Below are positions 17,097 through 24,260 of a stretch of 64,000 nucleotides of DNA, one piece after another. The stretch spans positions 434,001 to 498,000 of the forward strand of contig JAOUMY010000001.1 of NCBI GenBank assembly GCA_029881255.1, written 5' to 3'. Under the pieces are notes generated by a model. That model worked only from the letters and a program-made list of their open reading frames with translations. It had not been told where the DNA came from and searched no databases. The stretch is from Gammaproteobacteria bacterium. Lineage in GTDB: Bacteria; Pseudomonadota; Gammaproteobacteria; S012-40. Every line of letters begins with the position of its first letter. Positions within the stretch are counted from its first letter, which is position 1. The position numbers were made by a program, and so were the translations under genes.

Positions 17097-17732
17097 TTAT
17101 TTCATGCTTGGCTTGCGAGAAAAATGGGGCAAGCGCTTAATCACGAGAACCATAGTCAACACGAAGTAGCTGACATAGAAAACGTCGATCGTGTAGCCCT
17201 GATCCCACCAAGGTTGAAGACGGGTACGAACGGTTTTACCACCTACATCGACCCAAGCGCCTTCGAAATTGGCAAGAACCAAGCGATCACCAAGAACCGT
17301 GTACCAGTTCAACGGGTATTGACCCCCGGCTTGAATTTCCTTGATACCCGGCGCGATATTCAAAAGATCATCCCAAGTTAAAGGATGACGCTCTAACGCA
17401 GCTTTGGTGCGGTCATCTGCCATGTCAAAAGCACGGTTTGAGACGTACTTGATTTTTTCGTCAGAAGTCGCAAGACGCTGCACTTCCGGAGAGTCCATCA
17501 AGGCAACAAAGTCCTTGTAGTTATCGGCGTTTGGACGTTGACCCCAGATAGGCATGGTCATCATGAACGCTGTCAAGATAATCAAAGCCATCAACAAAAC
17601 CATCGGCATAGGAAGGCGATTATTTGCTTCCCAAAGTCCGCCGTGCTTTTCATTGGCCCACAAGTCCAAAATTTCTTTCTGTTCCTGCTCGTCTGAGAGC
17701 GAAAACATCGGCTGATCAAATTTCCAACCCAT
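17097..17732 (-). CDS. Oxidase-cluster membrane subunit with WGQRP motif
   Basis: A 211-residue protein: cytoplasmic N-terminus (~43 residues), helix LPMPMVLLMALIILTAFM, the junction TMPIWGQRPN, a ~110-residue periplasmic domain with no cysteines, and a second helix near the end (FYVSYFVLTMVLVI) followed by a basic tail. GGGAGG precedes the ATG. It lies 14 bases after the ccoO-like gene. The two-helix plan and WG[QN]RP junction match the smaller protein at 8899-9315. No family was recognised; it is probably a structural subunit of the oxidase replacing CcoP in gene order, but it has no heme site. Confidence 0.75.
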   Translation of the reverse strand: MGWKFDQPMFSLSDEQEQKEILDLWANEKHGGLWEANNRLPMPMVLLMALIILTAFMMTMPIWGQRPNADNYKDFVALMDSPEVQRLATSDEKIKYVSNRAFDMADDRTKAALERHPLTWDDLLNIAPGIKEIQAGGQYPLNWYTVLGDRLVLANFEGAWVDVGGKTVRTRLQPWWDQGYTIDVFYVSYFVLTMVLVIKRLPHFSRKPSMK

Positions 17733-17746
17733 AGTCTCTTCCTCCC

Positions 17747-18703
17747 TTATTTCAATGCTGTCATGATCCAGTCGACCACAGCTCTGACTTCTGAGTTAGC
17801 AGCAGGCTCTGGTACTTCTGGAGCGTAGATACGCTTACCATGGAGGTAATCACTGTATTCAGCACGCCATTTGGCAAAATCAATCTTATTGCCATTTGCA
17901 TCGGTTTTACCCCAAAGGTAATCGAAACGTGGCATGATCGAATTTGGCTGAACAAGACGTGGATTGAAAAAGTGCATGTACATCCATTCTCTAGATGAGT
18001 TACGTGCTGCTACGTGCAGAAGGTCAGGAGCCTTACGGTCTGAACCAAAAGCGGTAGGCATTTCACCATTAAAGTCACCTAGATAAGGAGGCGCGCCGAA
18101 GTATTGCCAGTCCTGTGTCTGTTCTGGCAACAGCGTATGACACCACCAGCAACCCTCAGAGATGTAGATAGTTTTACCCTTACCTACATAACGTGAGTTA
18201 GCGTCACCACCAGTACGAAGTACCTGATCAGGCGTCCAACCGCGAGTAGCAGTTGCGTTTTCAACGTAGTCGATTTCTTCTCCGTTGAACTCACCTTTTG
18301 TGATCAGGAAAACTGCGCCTTGTGATGAATTGGCAGCTTTGATCTTACCAAGACTCAAGCTCAGCTCTTCAACGCCCTTACCCAATCCACCCGTGTGGTT
18401 AACACCGCTGGAAAAAGGGGTACCGGCTTGATAAACATAAGCTCTGACCGGTGGATCGATAGCCGCACCAGAAGCAGGATCCTTATTCAGAATCACTGTA
18501 ACGGGCTTACCTTCACCAGACACAGTCGGGTCTTCATAACTCCAACCTACAAGACGACCAACTGACAACTGCTTGTCCAGACCGACCCAGGTAGAAACAC
18601 CTGTACGGAAGTCATAGCCTGGAAACAGCAGCGTAATACACATTGAGAAACCAAGCATCAAACCAACGCCGGCTGCTCCAAGTTTGTGTTTTCTAAAAGC
18701 CAC
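17747..18703 (-). CDS. CcoO-like monoheme cytochrome c subunit with inserted domain
   Basis: A 318-residue protein with a GTG start preceded by GGGAGG. It has one N-terminal TM helix (about 9-28) and a heme domain from ~175 that follows CcoO: GKTIYISEGCWWCHTLLPEQ with CWWCH at 185-189, KAPDLLHVAARNSS, and NSIMPRFDYLW giving axial Met257. CcoO proteins are usually 200-240 residues. The extra length is a ~120-residue block between the helix and the heme domain (about 40-165), with no recognised motif. It would carry electrons into the CcoN-like subunit, and it is second of the two core genes, as in ccoNO. Confidence 0.88.
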   Translation of the reverse strand: MAFRKHKLGAAGVGLMLGFSMCITLLFPGYDFRTGVSTWVGLDKQLSVGRLVGWSYEDPTVSGEGKPVTVILNKDPASGAAIDPPVRAYVYQAGTPFSSGVNHTGGLGKGVEELSLSLGKIKAANSSQGAVFLITKGEFNGEEIDYVENATATRGWTPDQVLRTGGDANSRYVGKGKTIYISEGCWWCHTLLPEQTQDWQYFGAPPYLGDFNGEMPTAFGSDRKAPDLLHVAARNSSREWMYMHFFNPRLVQPNSIMPRFDYLWGKTDANGNKIDFAKWRAEYSDYLHGKRIYAPEVPEPAANSEVRAVVDWIMTALK

Positions 18704-18727
18704 TTTAATTCCTCCCTAGCTTTTTAA

Positions 18728-18748
18728 CACCCGGGATGAACCCGGGTG
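18728..18748 (-). repeat. Intercistronic hairpin between ccoN-like and ccoO-like genes
   Basis: A perfect 8-bp GC-rich stem (CACCCGGG / CCCGGGTG) with a 5-base loop in the 68-base gap. On the minus strand it is followed by TTAAAAA, not a T-run, so it should not terminate. It may protect the upstream ccoN-like transcript end or set subunit stoichiometry. Confidence 0.6.
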
Positions 18749-18771
18749 CTAATCACAAAGCCCAAATACTT

Positions 18772-20181
18772 TTAACGCTCGTATGCCATTTCGTGAGCAT
18801 AACGACCTTGTGGAACAACAGTACCTTCACGTGCAGTCATCCACATGTTGTACAACCAGACAACATTACCTGTGAATACCATGGTACCGCCAATCCAGCG
18901 AGCAATCATATATGGATGCTCTGCAACAACAACATCAATGTATGGCACTTCGTAGATCTTACCTGCGCCCTGAATCAAACCAGCGATGGTCATAGAGATC
19001 CAGTAGATACAGAAACCTACGATGAAGAACCAGTAGTGAAGGTTAGCAAGAGCCAGAGAGTACAGCTTACGACGCAGTACTGACTGTAGACCAAAGTAGA
19101 CCGCTGCTGTTTCCAGGAAGCTAGACATACCAAGTAGTGCCAAGTGAGCGTGAGCAACGATCCAACCAGTACCATGAACATACCAGTTAATTGCACGCGT
19201 TTGCTGGAAACCACCTTGCATGTTCAATGGAACAGCCAGAAGCACACCAGTGATGGCAAACTTGGTTTCCATATTTTCAACAAACAGTGTCCACTTACCT
19301 TTCATGGTCAACAAAATGTTGGCAACGAAAGCAACTGCTGGGATAAGAATCAATACACCTTCTACAGACGCGAAAGATTTCAACCACTCTGGCAGCGGAG
19401 CTGACATCAAGTGGTGAGAAGCTGGCGTAGAGTAGAACGCAATAATCGCCCAGAAGTGGAGATGCGCAATACGGTGAGAGTACAACGGATTACCAGTCAG
19501 CTTAGGCACAACGTAGTATGCAATCGCTGCAGCAACTGGCGTTATCCAAAGACCCAACACGTTATGCGCAAACCAGAACGTCAGATAGCCCTCAGTAAGA
19601 CCAGTCAGATTGAACAGCTCAGCTGATTGCCCAACCAGGAACACGATGATAACCATAAATACGCAAGCACCGAAGAACCAGTTGGTAATATAGATACCCT
19701 GGGTTTGGCGATGTGCAATAGTCATCCATACGTTAATTCCAAGTGGAACAAGCACGCCAAAGATAACAACCAAATCGATTGGCCAGATCAAGTCGTTATA
19801 TTCACGACCAGAAGTGAAGCCCAACCAAAGCAGGATCAAACCAAGGCTCAGACCGACATTCCAGAGGAATACAGTCCACAGTCCTAGCTTTTCAGACCAC
19901 AGCTTGGTGTTACCTAGTGCTGGCGTCATGTACATCATTGTCATACCGAACGCCATAGATATCCAGCCAACGATAACGGCAAGTACGTGTACCTGACGCA
20001 TGTGACCGAATGCAAACATTTCCGTACCGGTTACCCAGTCAGGGAAAGCCAGCTTGGCCGCATTGAACGAGCCCAGACCCGTACCAACAACAAACCAGAA
20101 AATAGATGAAAAGCCAAAGAATATAGTCGCAGATCCTGGTGGGATCTCGTCATTCCTGGCAAACAAATATTTCATCAGCAT
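18772..20181 (-). CDS. C-family heme-copper oxidase subunit I (CcoN-like, with NorB-like traits)
   Basis: A 469-residue protein with about 12 helices. Heme and copper ligands are all in place: His65 in RQVHVLAVIVGW (low-spin heme), His206 in FWFAHNVLG, His256-His257 in PASHHLMSAPLPEW, and His344/His346 in WIVAHAHLALLG. Tyr250, six residues before the His pair, matches the cross-linked active-site tyrosine of cbb3 oxidases and is absent in NO reductases. Helix VI lacks the NorB glutamate. Two points differ from standard CcoN: the segment NWYVHGTGWIVAHAH is closer to NorB, and Gln322 stands where CcoN has a conserved glutamate (FEGP becomes MQGG). GGGAGG precedes the start. Oxygen reduction is most likely; NO reduction cannot be excluded. 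Confidence 0.9.
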   Translation of the reverse strand: MLMKYLFARNDEIPPGSATIFFGFSSIFWFVVGTGLGSFNAAKLAFPDWVTGTEMFAFGHMRQVHVLAVIVGWISMAFGMTMMYMTPALGNTKLWSEKLGLWTVFLWNVGLSLGLILLWLGFTSGREYNDLIWPIDLVVIFGVLVPLGINVWMTIAHRQTQGIYITNWFFGACVFMVIIVFLVGQSAELFNLTGLTEGYLTFWFAHNVLGLWITPVAAAIAYYVVPKLTGNPLYSHRIAHLHFWAIIAFYSTPASHHLMSAPLPEWLKSFASVEGVLILIPAVAFVANILLTMKGKWTLFVENMETKFAITGVLLAVPLNMQGGFQQTRAINWYVHGTGWIVAHAHLALLGMSSFLETAAVYFGLQSVLRRKLYSLALANLHYWFFIVGFCIYWISMTIAGLIQGAGKIYEVPYIDVVVAEHPYMIARWIGGTMVFTGNVVWLYNMWMTAREGTVVPQGRYAHEMAYER

Positions 20182-20227
20182 TTAAAATTACCTCCCAAGT
20201 CAAGAAACTCCCAGAACAAACGCAAAA

Positions 20228-20317
20228 TTACTCTTGCATTTTATTCAATAGATACCAGGAGAACCACATACTCGAGAATGCGAGCAAAATACCGCAAGCA
20301 CCTGCAAATGTAGCCAT
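20228..20317 (-). CDS. 29-residue membrane microprotein upstream of the ccoN-like gene
   Basis: A 29-codon ORF with GGGGG five bases before the ATG. The sequence starts MATFAGACGILLAFSSMW and ends YLLNKMQE, forming one helix with a short polar tail. It lies 20 bases after the 96-residue gene and 46 bases before the ccoN-like gene, in the same transcript. In position and topology it resembles tiny oxidase subunits (CcoM, CydX type), but no homology is claimed. Confidence 0.75.
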   Translation of the reverse strand: MATFAGACGILLAFSSMWFSWYLLNKMQE

Positions 20318-20337
20318 GTTTACCCCCTTATCTTTTA

Positions 20338-20628
20338 TTACCAACCGGTGTTGTCGCGTTGTGTTTCGACTTCACCATGTTTCTTCATGGCAAGACCGAC
20401 GATAACTGAAAGTGCCAAACCGAACACAATCATTACGATATCGACGAAACCTGAGAATGTAGATGGAGAATATGCTTCCATTCCCCAACCACCCCAACTT
20501 TCATAAGGGCCTCGACCTACAGCGCACATAACTGCTGCGCCAAATACGCTTCCGTTACCCATTCCAGTCGTGAAGACTGCAACAAGGAGAACGAAAAACG
20601 TTTTTCCCAAAGTAAGTTTATTTTGCAT
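20338..20628 (-). CDS. 96-residue two-helix membrane protein, first gene of the core oxidase operon
   Basis: The start at 20628 is fixed by GGAGGGTGG just upstream; the earlier GTG has no ribosome-binding site. The N-terminal helix LGKTFFVLLVAVFTTGMG may be an uncleaved signal. A glycine/tryptophan-rich loop (YESWGGWGME) follows, then a second helix near residues 58-78 and a polar tail. No known family. It leads the operon that continues with the 29-residue protein and the CcoN- and CcoO-like subunits. Confidence 0.7.
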   Translation of the reverse strand: MQNKLTLGKTFFVLLVAVFTTGMGNGSVFGAAVMCAVGRGPYESWGGWGMEAYSPSTFSGFVDIVMIVFGLALSVIVGLAMKKHGEVETQRDNTGW

Positions 20629-20674
20629 TTCCACCCTCCATTTCGAGATGAACCCAGGCACGAACCCTTAAACA

Positions 20675-20703
20675 GGTTCTCACGAATTTACTTGTGAGAA
20701 ACC
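20675..20703 (-). promoter_or_regulatory. Stem-loop in the leader of the core oxidase operon
   Basis: TTCTCAC and GTGAGAA form a perfect 7-bp stem with a 10-base loop, extended imperfectly by GG/CC. It lies about 47 bases upstream of the first gene of the core operon. A TTGACC (minus strand) near 20775-20780 could be a -35 element, but no convincing -10 or FNR box was found. Confidence 0.35.
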
Positions 20704-20869
20704 ATTAAAAGGCTCACACAAAGCCCCTTTTAAGGAAACTAGAGAATCGTGACACATGACAAAATTCAGGTCAAGAAAATTCAAGAAAAATTACGCAGTA
20801 CAGATTGTGATTTATGCACGAAAAAACATTGGTATAGGAAAATAATTTCCGTTACATAACTGAGCAAAC

Positions 20870-21148
20870 GTGTCAGAAAAGTTTAATTTGGGCAAATTAG
20901 TTTTCGATTGTAGAATTGCGGTTTCGCATACAAAAGCTACGAATGAAATGAAAAAGACCGAAATCGCAATCTATTTATTTGTTGGCGCGAGCTCGCTGGT
21001 ATTAATTTCTTACACCGTACGCATGTTCACACAAGGGCTACTAGAGGAAGAGACAATAGTAAAAGCCCAAATTGTGGTCGCAATACTATGGGCATTGGGC
21101 TTAGCAGGACTAGGCTGGGACATTGCAAAGAAAAGACGCCAACAGTAG
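20870..21148 (+). CDS. Small two-helix membrane protein between the oxidase operons
   Basis: 92 residues from a GTG, or 66 residues from the ATG at 20948; neither start has a clear ribosome-binding site. Two helices, IAIYLFVGASSLVLISYTV and IVVAILWALGLAGLGW, are followed by a basic tail, AKKRRQQ. It is the only plus-strand gene between 11 and 24 kb and converges with the gene at 21164. No family recognised. Confidence 0.55.
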   Translation: MSEKFNLGKLVFDCRIAVSHTKATNEMKKTEIAIYLFVGASSLVLISYTVRMFTQGLLEEETIVKAQIVVAILWALGLAGLGWDIAKKRRQQ

Positions 21149-21163
21149 AAGCGCAGAATACTT

Positions 21164-21619
21164 TTACTTAAAAACTCTCAGACGAGATTTCAATTCATCA
21201 AAATCCGAGTCTTTAGCAAATTGCCCTTTATGAAAAACAAATTTTTGAATCTTACCTGTTAAATCATTTCCACTGATGCCTATGCTTTTTCCAGCAAAAT
21301 CCGCAAAAAACCTTATATCCTTCACAAGGTCTATGGTGTCCTGATTCTTCAACTCCAAGGTCACGCCCTTCTTTGAAACATTAAGAGCTGTCGGAGATGA
21401 AGGTAACATCATGAGCCGTGTCTTAAAGATTCGGTTAAACGCTATCAGAAAAATCAACGTGGAGGCAAAAAGCAATACATACGTAAAAGAGGAATTACCT
21501 GAGAACCATAATTTTGACGCATAGGCCATAAGAAAAATAAAGGTAGGAACGTACAATATGAGATCCCACATTACACCTTTTTGATCTTTCGAAAGCTCAA
21601 ATCTATAAGGTTCAGCCAT
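21164..21619 (-). CDS. Membrane protein with two helices and a soluble beta domain
   Basis: A 151-residue protein: a cytoplasmic start, two close helices (about 18-38 and 46-64) and a ~85-residue cytoplasmic domain with alternating strands (ALNVSKKGVTLELKN, DIRFFADFAGKSIGI). The layout resembles small membrane proteins with PH-like domains; this is a topology comparison only. It is the last gene of the four-gene operon 23245-21164, six bases after the thioredoxin-like gene. Confidence 0.65.
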   Translation of the reverse strand: MAEPYRFELSKDQKGVMWDLILYVPTFIFLMAYASKLWFSGNSSFTYVLLFASTLIFLIAFNRIFKTRLMMLPSSPTALNVSKKGVTLELKNQDTIDLVKDIRFFADFAGKSIGISGNDLTGKIQKFVFHKGQFAKDSDFDELKSRLRVFK

Positions 21620-21625
21620 TTCTAT

Positions 21626-22129
21626 CTAACCCTGAGCCTTCTCCACAACTTTACCAATCATGTAGTCCATTTCCTGATAAAGAACTCGGCCCGGTTGTTT
21701 TGAGCGAACGATACCGTTTTTATCTATGATAAAAGTCCATGGATCACCCTTCACTTGATAGGTGACAAATGCCTCGGGATTCATATACTGATCCATGTGA
21801 AGAAAAGCAACCTGGTCGCCATATTTATCCATCATGGATTTGAGCATTTGCAACTGCTTATCACACACAGTACAGTGACCTGGTGTCGCGAACTCTAAAA
21901 CAATGGGTTTTCCCAACGCCAAAGCCTCGTCCACTGACAATTTGTACATGCGCGCATCGGGATAACGATAACTAGTTAGCCTACTAAGATCACCACCAAC
22001 GTCATCAGATTTCTTTGTACGCAGTGACGGAGCTTGCTGACCAATATTCAAGGCACCATCTGGCCGCTCAAGAGAACAAGAAACAAAGAGAGGAAGCCAT
22101 AAAATGACCGCAAGTTTAGCGAGATTCAT
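21626..22129 (-). CDS. Thioredoxin-fold lipoprotein
   Basis: A 167-residue protein from the ATG at 22129. The signal ends FVSC (lipidation at Cys18). The thioredoxin-like domain has the redox pair Cys86/Cys89 in ATPGHCTVCDKQL, the cis-proline loop KGDPWTFIIDKNG, and a typical C-terminal helix. It probably reduces heme-binding cysteines or delivers copper to the periplasmic side of the oxidase, as TlpA and Sco proteins do. The gene overlaps the CcoN-like fragment gene by 14 bases. Confidence 0.82.
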   Translation of the reverse strand: MNLAKLAVILWLPLFVSCSLERPDGALNIGQQAPSLRTKKSDDVGGDLSRLTSYRYPDARMYKLSVDEALALGKPIVLEFATPGHCTVCDKQLQMLKSMMDKYGDQVAFLHMDQYMNPEAFVTYQVKGDPWTFIIDKNGIVRSKQPGRVLYQEMDYMIGKVVEKAQG

Positions 22130-22646
22130 AGCCTTTTTCCCACCCTGTGCAGGTTTTGAATAAATTATATGCCCAAATACAATTCGCAAGAAGCACCAGA
22201 GTGCCAAAAATCCCCATAGTAGCCAACAACGGCTTTACAATATGCTCCACTTCCGCTGGAGTTGAATTCACACTTGCGATACCACCCATAATTCCAGCAA
22301 TGACAAAAAATACAACCATGCCGATCACGCCAATATTGTGCACCCAAAAGTGGGCTTTAACCAAGGTCAAACTATAGATTGGTCGCTTTATCAACCTGGG
22401 AACCACATAGTATACCGCAGCGAATATCGCCATTTCGACCCAACCCAGAAGATTAATATGGGTATGGCCTCGCACAATTAGATTTCCATGTAGGCGGTGG
22501 TCAACAAAATGCCGAAGCTCCGACACCCCACCCATGATTGCGCCCCACGAAAACCCGATCAGACTATATATAATGCAGGCGTAGATAAACCACAGCGTGT
22601 ATTTCCGATACACTATTTCCTGTTGATGTTCCCAAGGTTTAGACAT
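22116..22646 (-). CDS. Stand-alone domain resembling the C-terminal part of CcoN
   Basis: A 176-residue protein from the ATG at 22646; a GTG at 22670 that overlaps the previous stop (TAGTG) is also possible. It has four or five helices. The stretch IVRGHTHINLLGWVEM (His61 and His63), AAVYYVVPRLIKRPIYSLTLV and then AHFWVHNIGVIG closely follows the CcoN region that carries the heme b/b3 histidines and the next helices, including GIMGG. The CuB helices are missing, so it cannot be an oxidase alone. It may bind heme and act in assembly or as a quinol/cytochrome-linked subunit. It is second in the four-gene operon. Confidence 0.8.
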   Translation of the reverse strand: MSKPWEHQQEIVYRKYTLWFIYACIIYSLIGFSWGAIMGGVSELRHFVDHRLHGNLIVRGHTHINLLGWVEMAIFAAVYYVVPRLIKRPIYSLTLVKAHFWVHNIGVIGMVVFFVIAGIMGGIASVNSTPAEVEHIVKPLLATMGIFGTLVLLANCIWAYNLFKTCTGWEKGYESR

Positions 22647-22669
22647 AATTTTTTCCGAAATTTTAAACA

Positions 22670-23245
22670 CTACTCTTTATCAGACGAGGGCTTATCTCTG
22701 ATATCTTCATATTTGCCTTGCCAATCTTCGGGCGCCCACATTTTGACCATATTATCGATAAATTCTGATCTTTCCGGTGGCGGAACTTTAGCAACAGATG
22801 AACCCGCGTCTGCGCGCAATTCCGAAAGAAATATCGCGATTACTTTTCTATCTTCGGCTGGTATATCACTTACGTAAGCAGCTTCTTTAGGCGGAAGGCC
22901 ATGATCCAGCGTCGGTGAACCATAGACTTCTTCAGGCTTCAAAAGAAAACTTTCTATCCATTCGACCGTTCGCTTTGAACCAATCCCATCAAGTGACAAA
23001 CCCATGCTTGTTCCTGTACGTAAAGCTCTATGACACGAATTACAACGATTCTTTCGATAGAGCTCAGAGCCCACTTTTCCAGCTTCAGAAAAGTCGAAAT
23101 GTGTTAGCTGTTGAAACATTGGTTTTTCGGAATTCATACGATAGGTTTCAAGACCTATGTATGCGATAACAGCCAATAGAAAGAAGATACCGAATATAAT
23201 AAAAAGAATTTTTTCGCCGGATTTTAACGGCTGCTTTTTACCCAT
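22670..23245 (-). CDS. Membrane-anchored monoheme cytochrome c
   Basis: A 191-residue protein: KSGEKILF, one anchor helix (about 13-30), then a periplasmic domain with CNSCH in YRKNRCNSCHRALRTGT, LSLDGIGSKRTVEW and a helical end, RKVIAIFLSEL. A charged ~50-residue tail follows. It is a paralogue of the cytochrome at 15685-16182, and it is the first gene of the four-gene operon. It is likely an electron carrier anchored beside the oxidase or beside the CcoN-like fragment encoded next. Confidence 0.87.
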   Translation of the reverse strand: MGKKQPLKSGEKILFIIFGIFFLLAVIAYIGLETYRMNSEKPMFQQLTHFDFSEAGKVGSELYRKNRCNSCHRALRTGTSMGLSLDGIGSKRTVEWIESFLLKPEEVYGSPTLDHGLPPKEAAYVSDIPAEDRKVIAIFLSELRADAGSSVAKVPPPERSEFIDNMVKMWAPEDWQGKYEDIRDKPSSDKE

Positions 23246-23326
23246 TTATCACCACACTTTATATTCGGGACACACAAAATTGGATGCATATAATACCGGG
23301 AAAATAAGCCACACGCTAACAATCAT

Positions 23327-23360
23327 TTAAAAAAAAAGGCGGGCCTCAGGCCCGCCTTTT
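23327..23360 (-). terminator. Rho-independent terminator after the cytochrome c4 gene
   Basis: A perfect 10-bp stem (AAGGCGGGCC / GGCCCGCCTT) with a TCA loop. The long A-run on the left gives a T-run on the minus strand, so it terminates the c4 transcript 16 bases after its stop. The right side has TTTT and could also act on the other strand. Confidence 0.92.
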
Positions 23361-23376
23361 CCTCACACAACACTGA

Positions 23377-24138
23377 TTAATGATCGTATGGTGTGAACAT
23401 ATTTCCATCAGAATAAAAAGATGCATTTGTCAGGTAAGTAGCTGCATTATGAATGTCTTCGTCAGTCATATTGCGTGCAACTTTCTGCATCTGGCTTAAT
23501 GGGTCGTTAGTACGACTTCCATCGCGCCACTTCTTCAACTGGTTTACCAGATATACATACTTCTGCTGGCCAATTTGTGGATATACCGGAGGCGCACCGC
23601 GTCCATTGTAGCCATGACAGGCTTTACAAGCTGGAACCGGTTTGGCTCTAGTACCCTGACCAAACTCAACAAGAGACTTGCCTTTGTGCGTCGCACCGAC
23701 CTCAATCCCTTGCTCTTTGAGAGCATTCATATCAGAGCCTTTCCACTCGTTGCCTTTCTTCTGTGTAGCCTTAAGACTTTCCAGATAAGTCGCAACATCG
23801 TCGCGGTCCTGAGGACTCAAACCTTTGGCATTCGCGTTCATAACAAACATGGTGGTATCCATACGCTTGTCTGTCGCGAAATCCTCAAGTTGCTTTCTCA
23901 GGAAAACGTGAAATTGTCCTGCAATGCGTGGCGTACCCATTGCGTCGTCTCCTGTACCATCCTGACCATGGCATGAAGAACAAGCAGGCACGTCGCCTTT
24001 ACCATTAAAAAATATACTTTTACCGTTAGCAATGTTGCCCGTACCTTTTGGATACTGGGCAGAAGACATCGCTACCGACGGCACTACAATGCTCGCAACA
24101 AATGCTGCCGCCGAAATAGCCGTTATAAAACGTCTCAT
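23377..24138 (-). CDS. Diheme cytochrome c4-type protein
   Basis: A 253-residue periplasmic protein with a signal peptide (MRRFITAISAAAFVASIVV...AMSS) and two class I cytochrome domains. The first has CSSCHGQDGTGDDAMGTPRIAGQ; the second has CKACHGYNGRGAPPVYPQIGQQ. Likely axial methionines lie in the AKGLSP-preceding MNANA region and in RNMTDEDI. Cytochromes c4 donate electrons to cbb3-type oxidases. It is strongly bounded by its own terminator and preceded by a microprotein gene, so it forms a separate transcript at the head of the locus. Confidence 0.93.
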   Translation of the reverse strand: MRRFITAISAAAFVASIVVPSVAMSSAQYPKGTGNIANGKSIFFNGKGDVPACSSCHGQDGTGDDAMGTPRIAGQFHVFLRKQLEDFATDKRMDTTMFVMNANAKGLSPQDRDDVATYLESLKATQKKGNEWKGSDMNALKEQGIEVGATHKGKSLVEFGQGTRAKPVPACKACHGYNGRGAPPVYPQIGQQKYVYLVNQLKKWRDGSRTNDPLSQMQKVARNMTDEDIHNAATYLTNASFYSDGNMFTPYDH

Positions 24139-24260
24139 AAACTGAAGTCCTCCCAGTTAAAGCCTCCCAGATGTAAACCCCACCTTATTTCTTCTCAGCA
24201 AACTTTAAAAACCTGCTCAGACATCTTTACGACAGCAGAAATAAGGACTCTCCAGAATTC

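Noticed and set aside
18772-20181. Call as cNOR NorB
   Set aside because: The CuB helix reads AHNVLG without the NorB glutamate, and Tyr250 is present at the cbb3 cross-link position.
20629-20869. FNR/ANR box for the oxidase operon
   Set aside because: No TTGAT-N4-ATCAA-like sequence was found in the region; only scattered half-matches.
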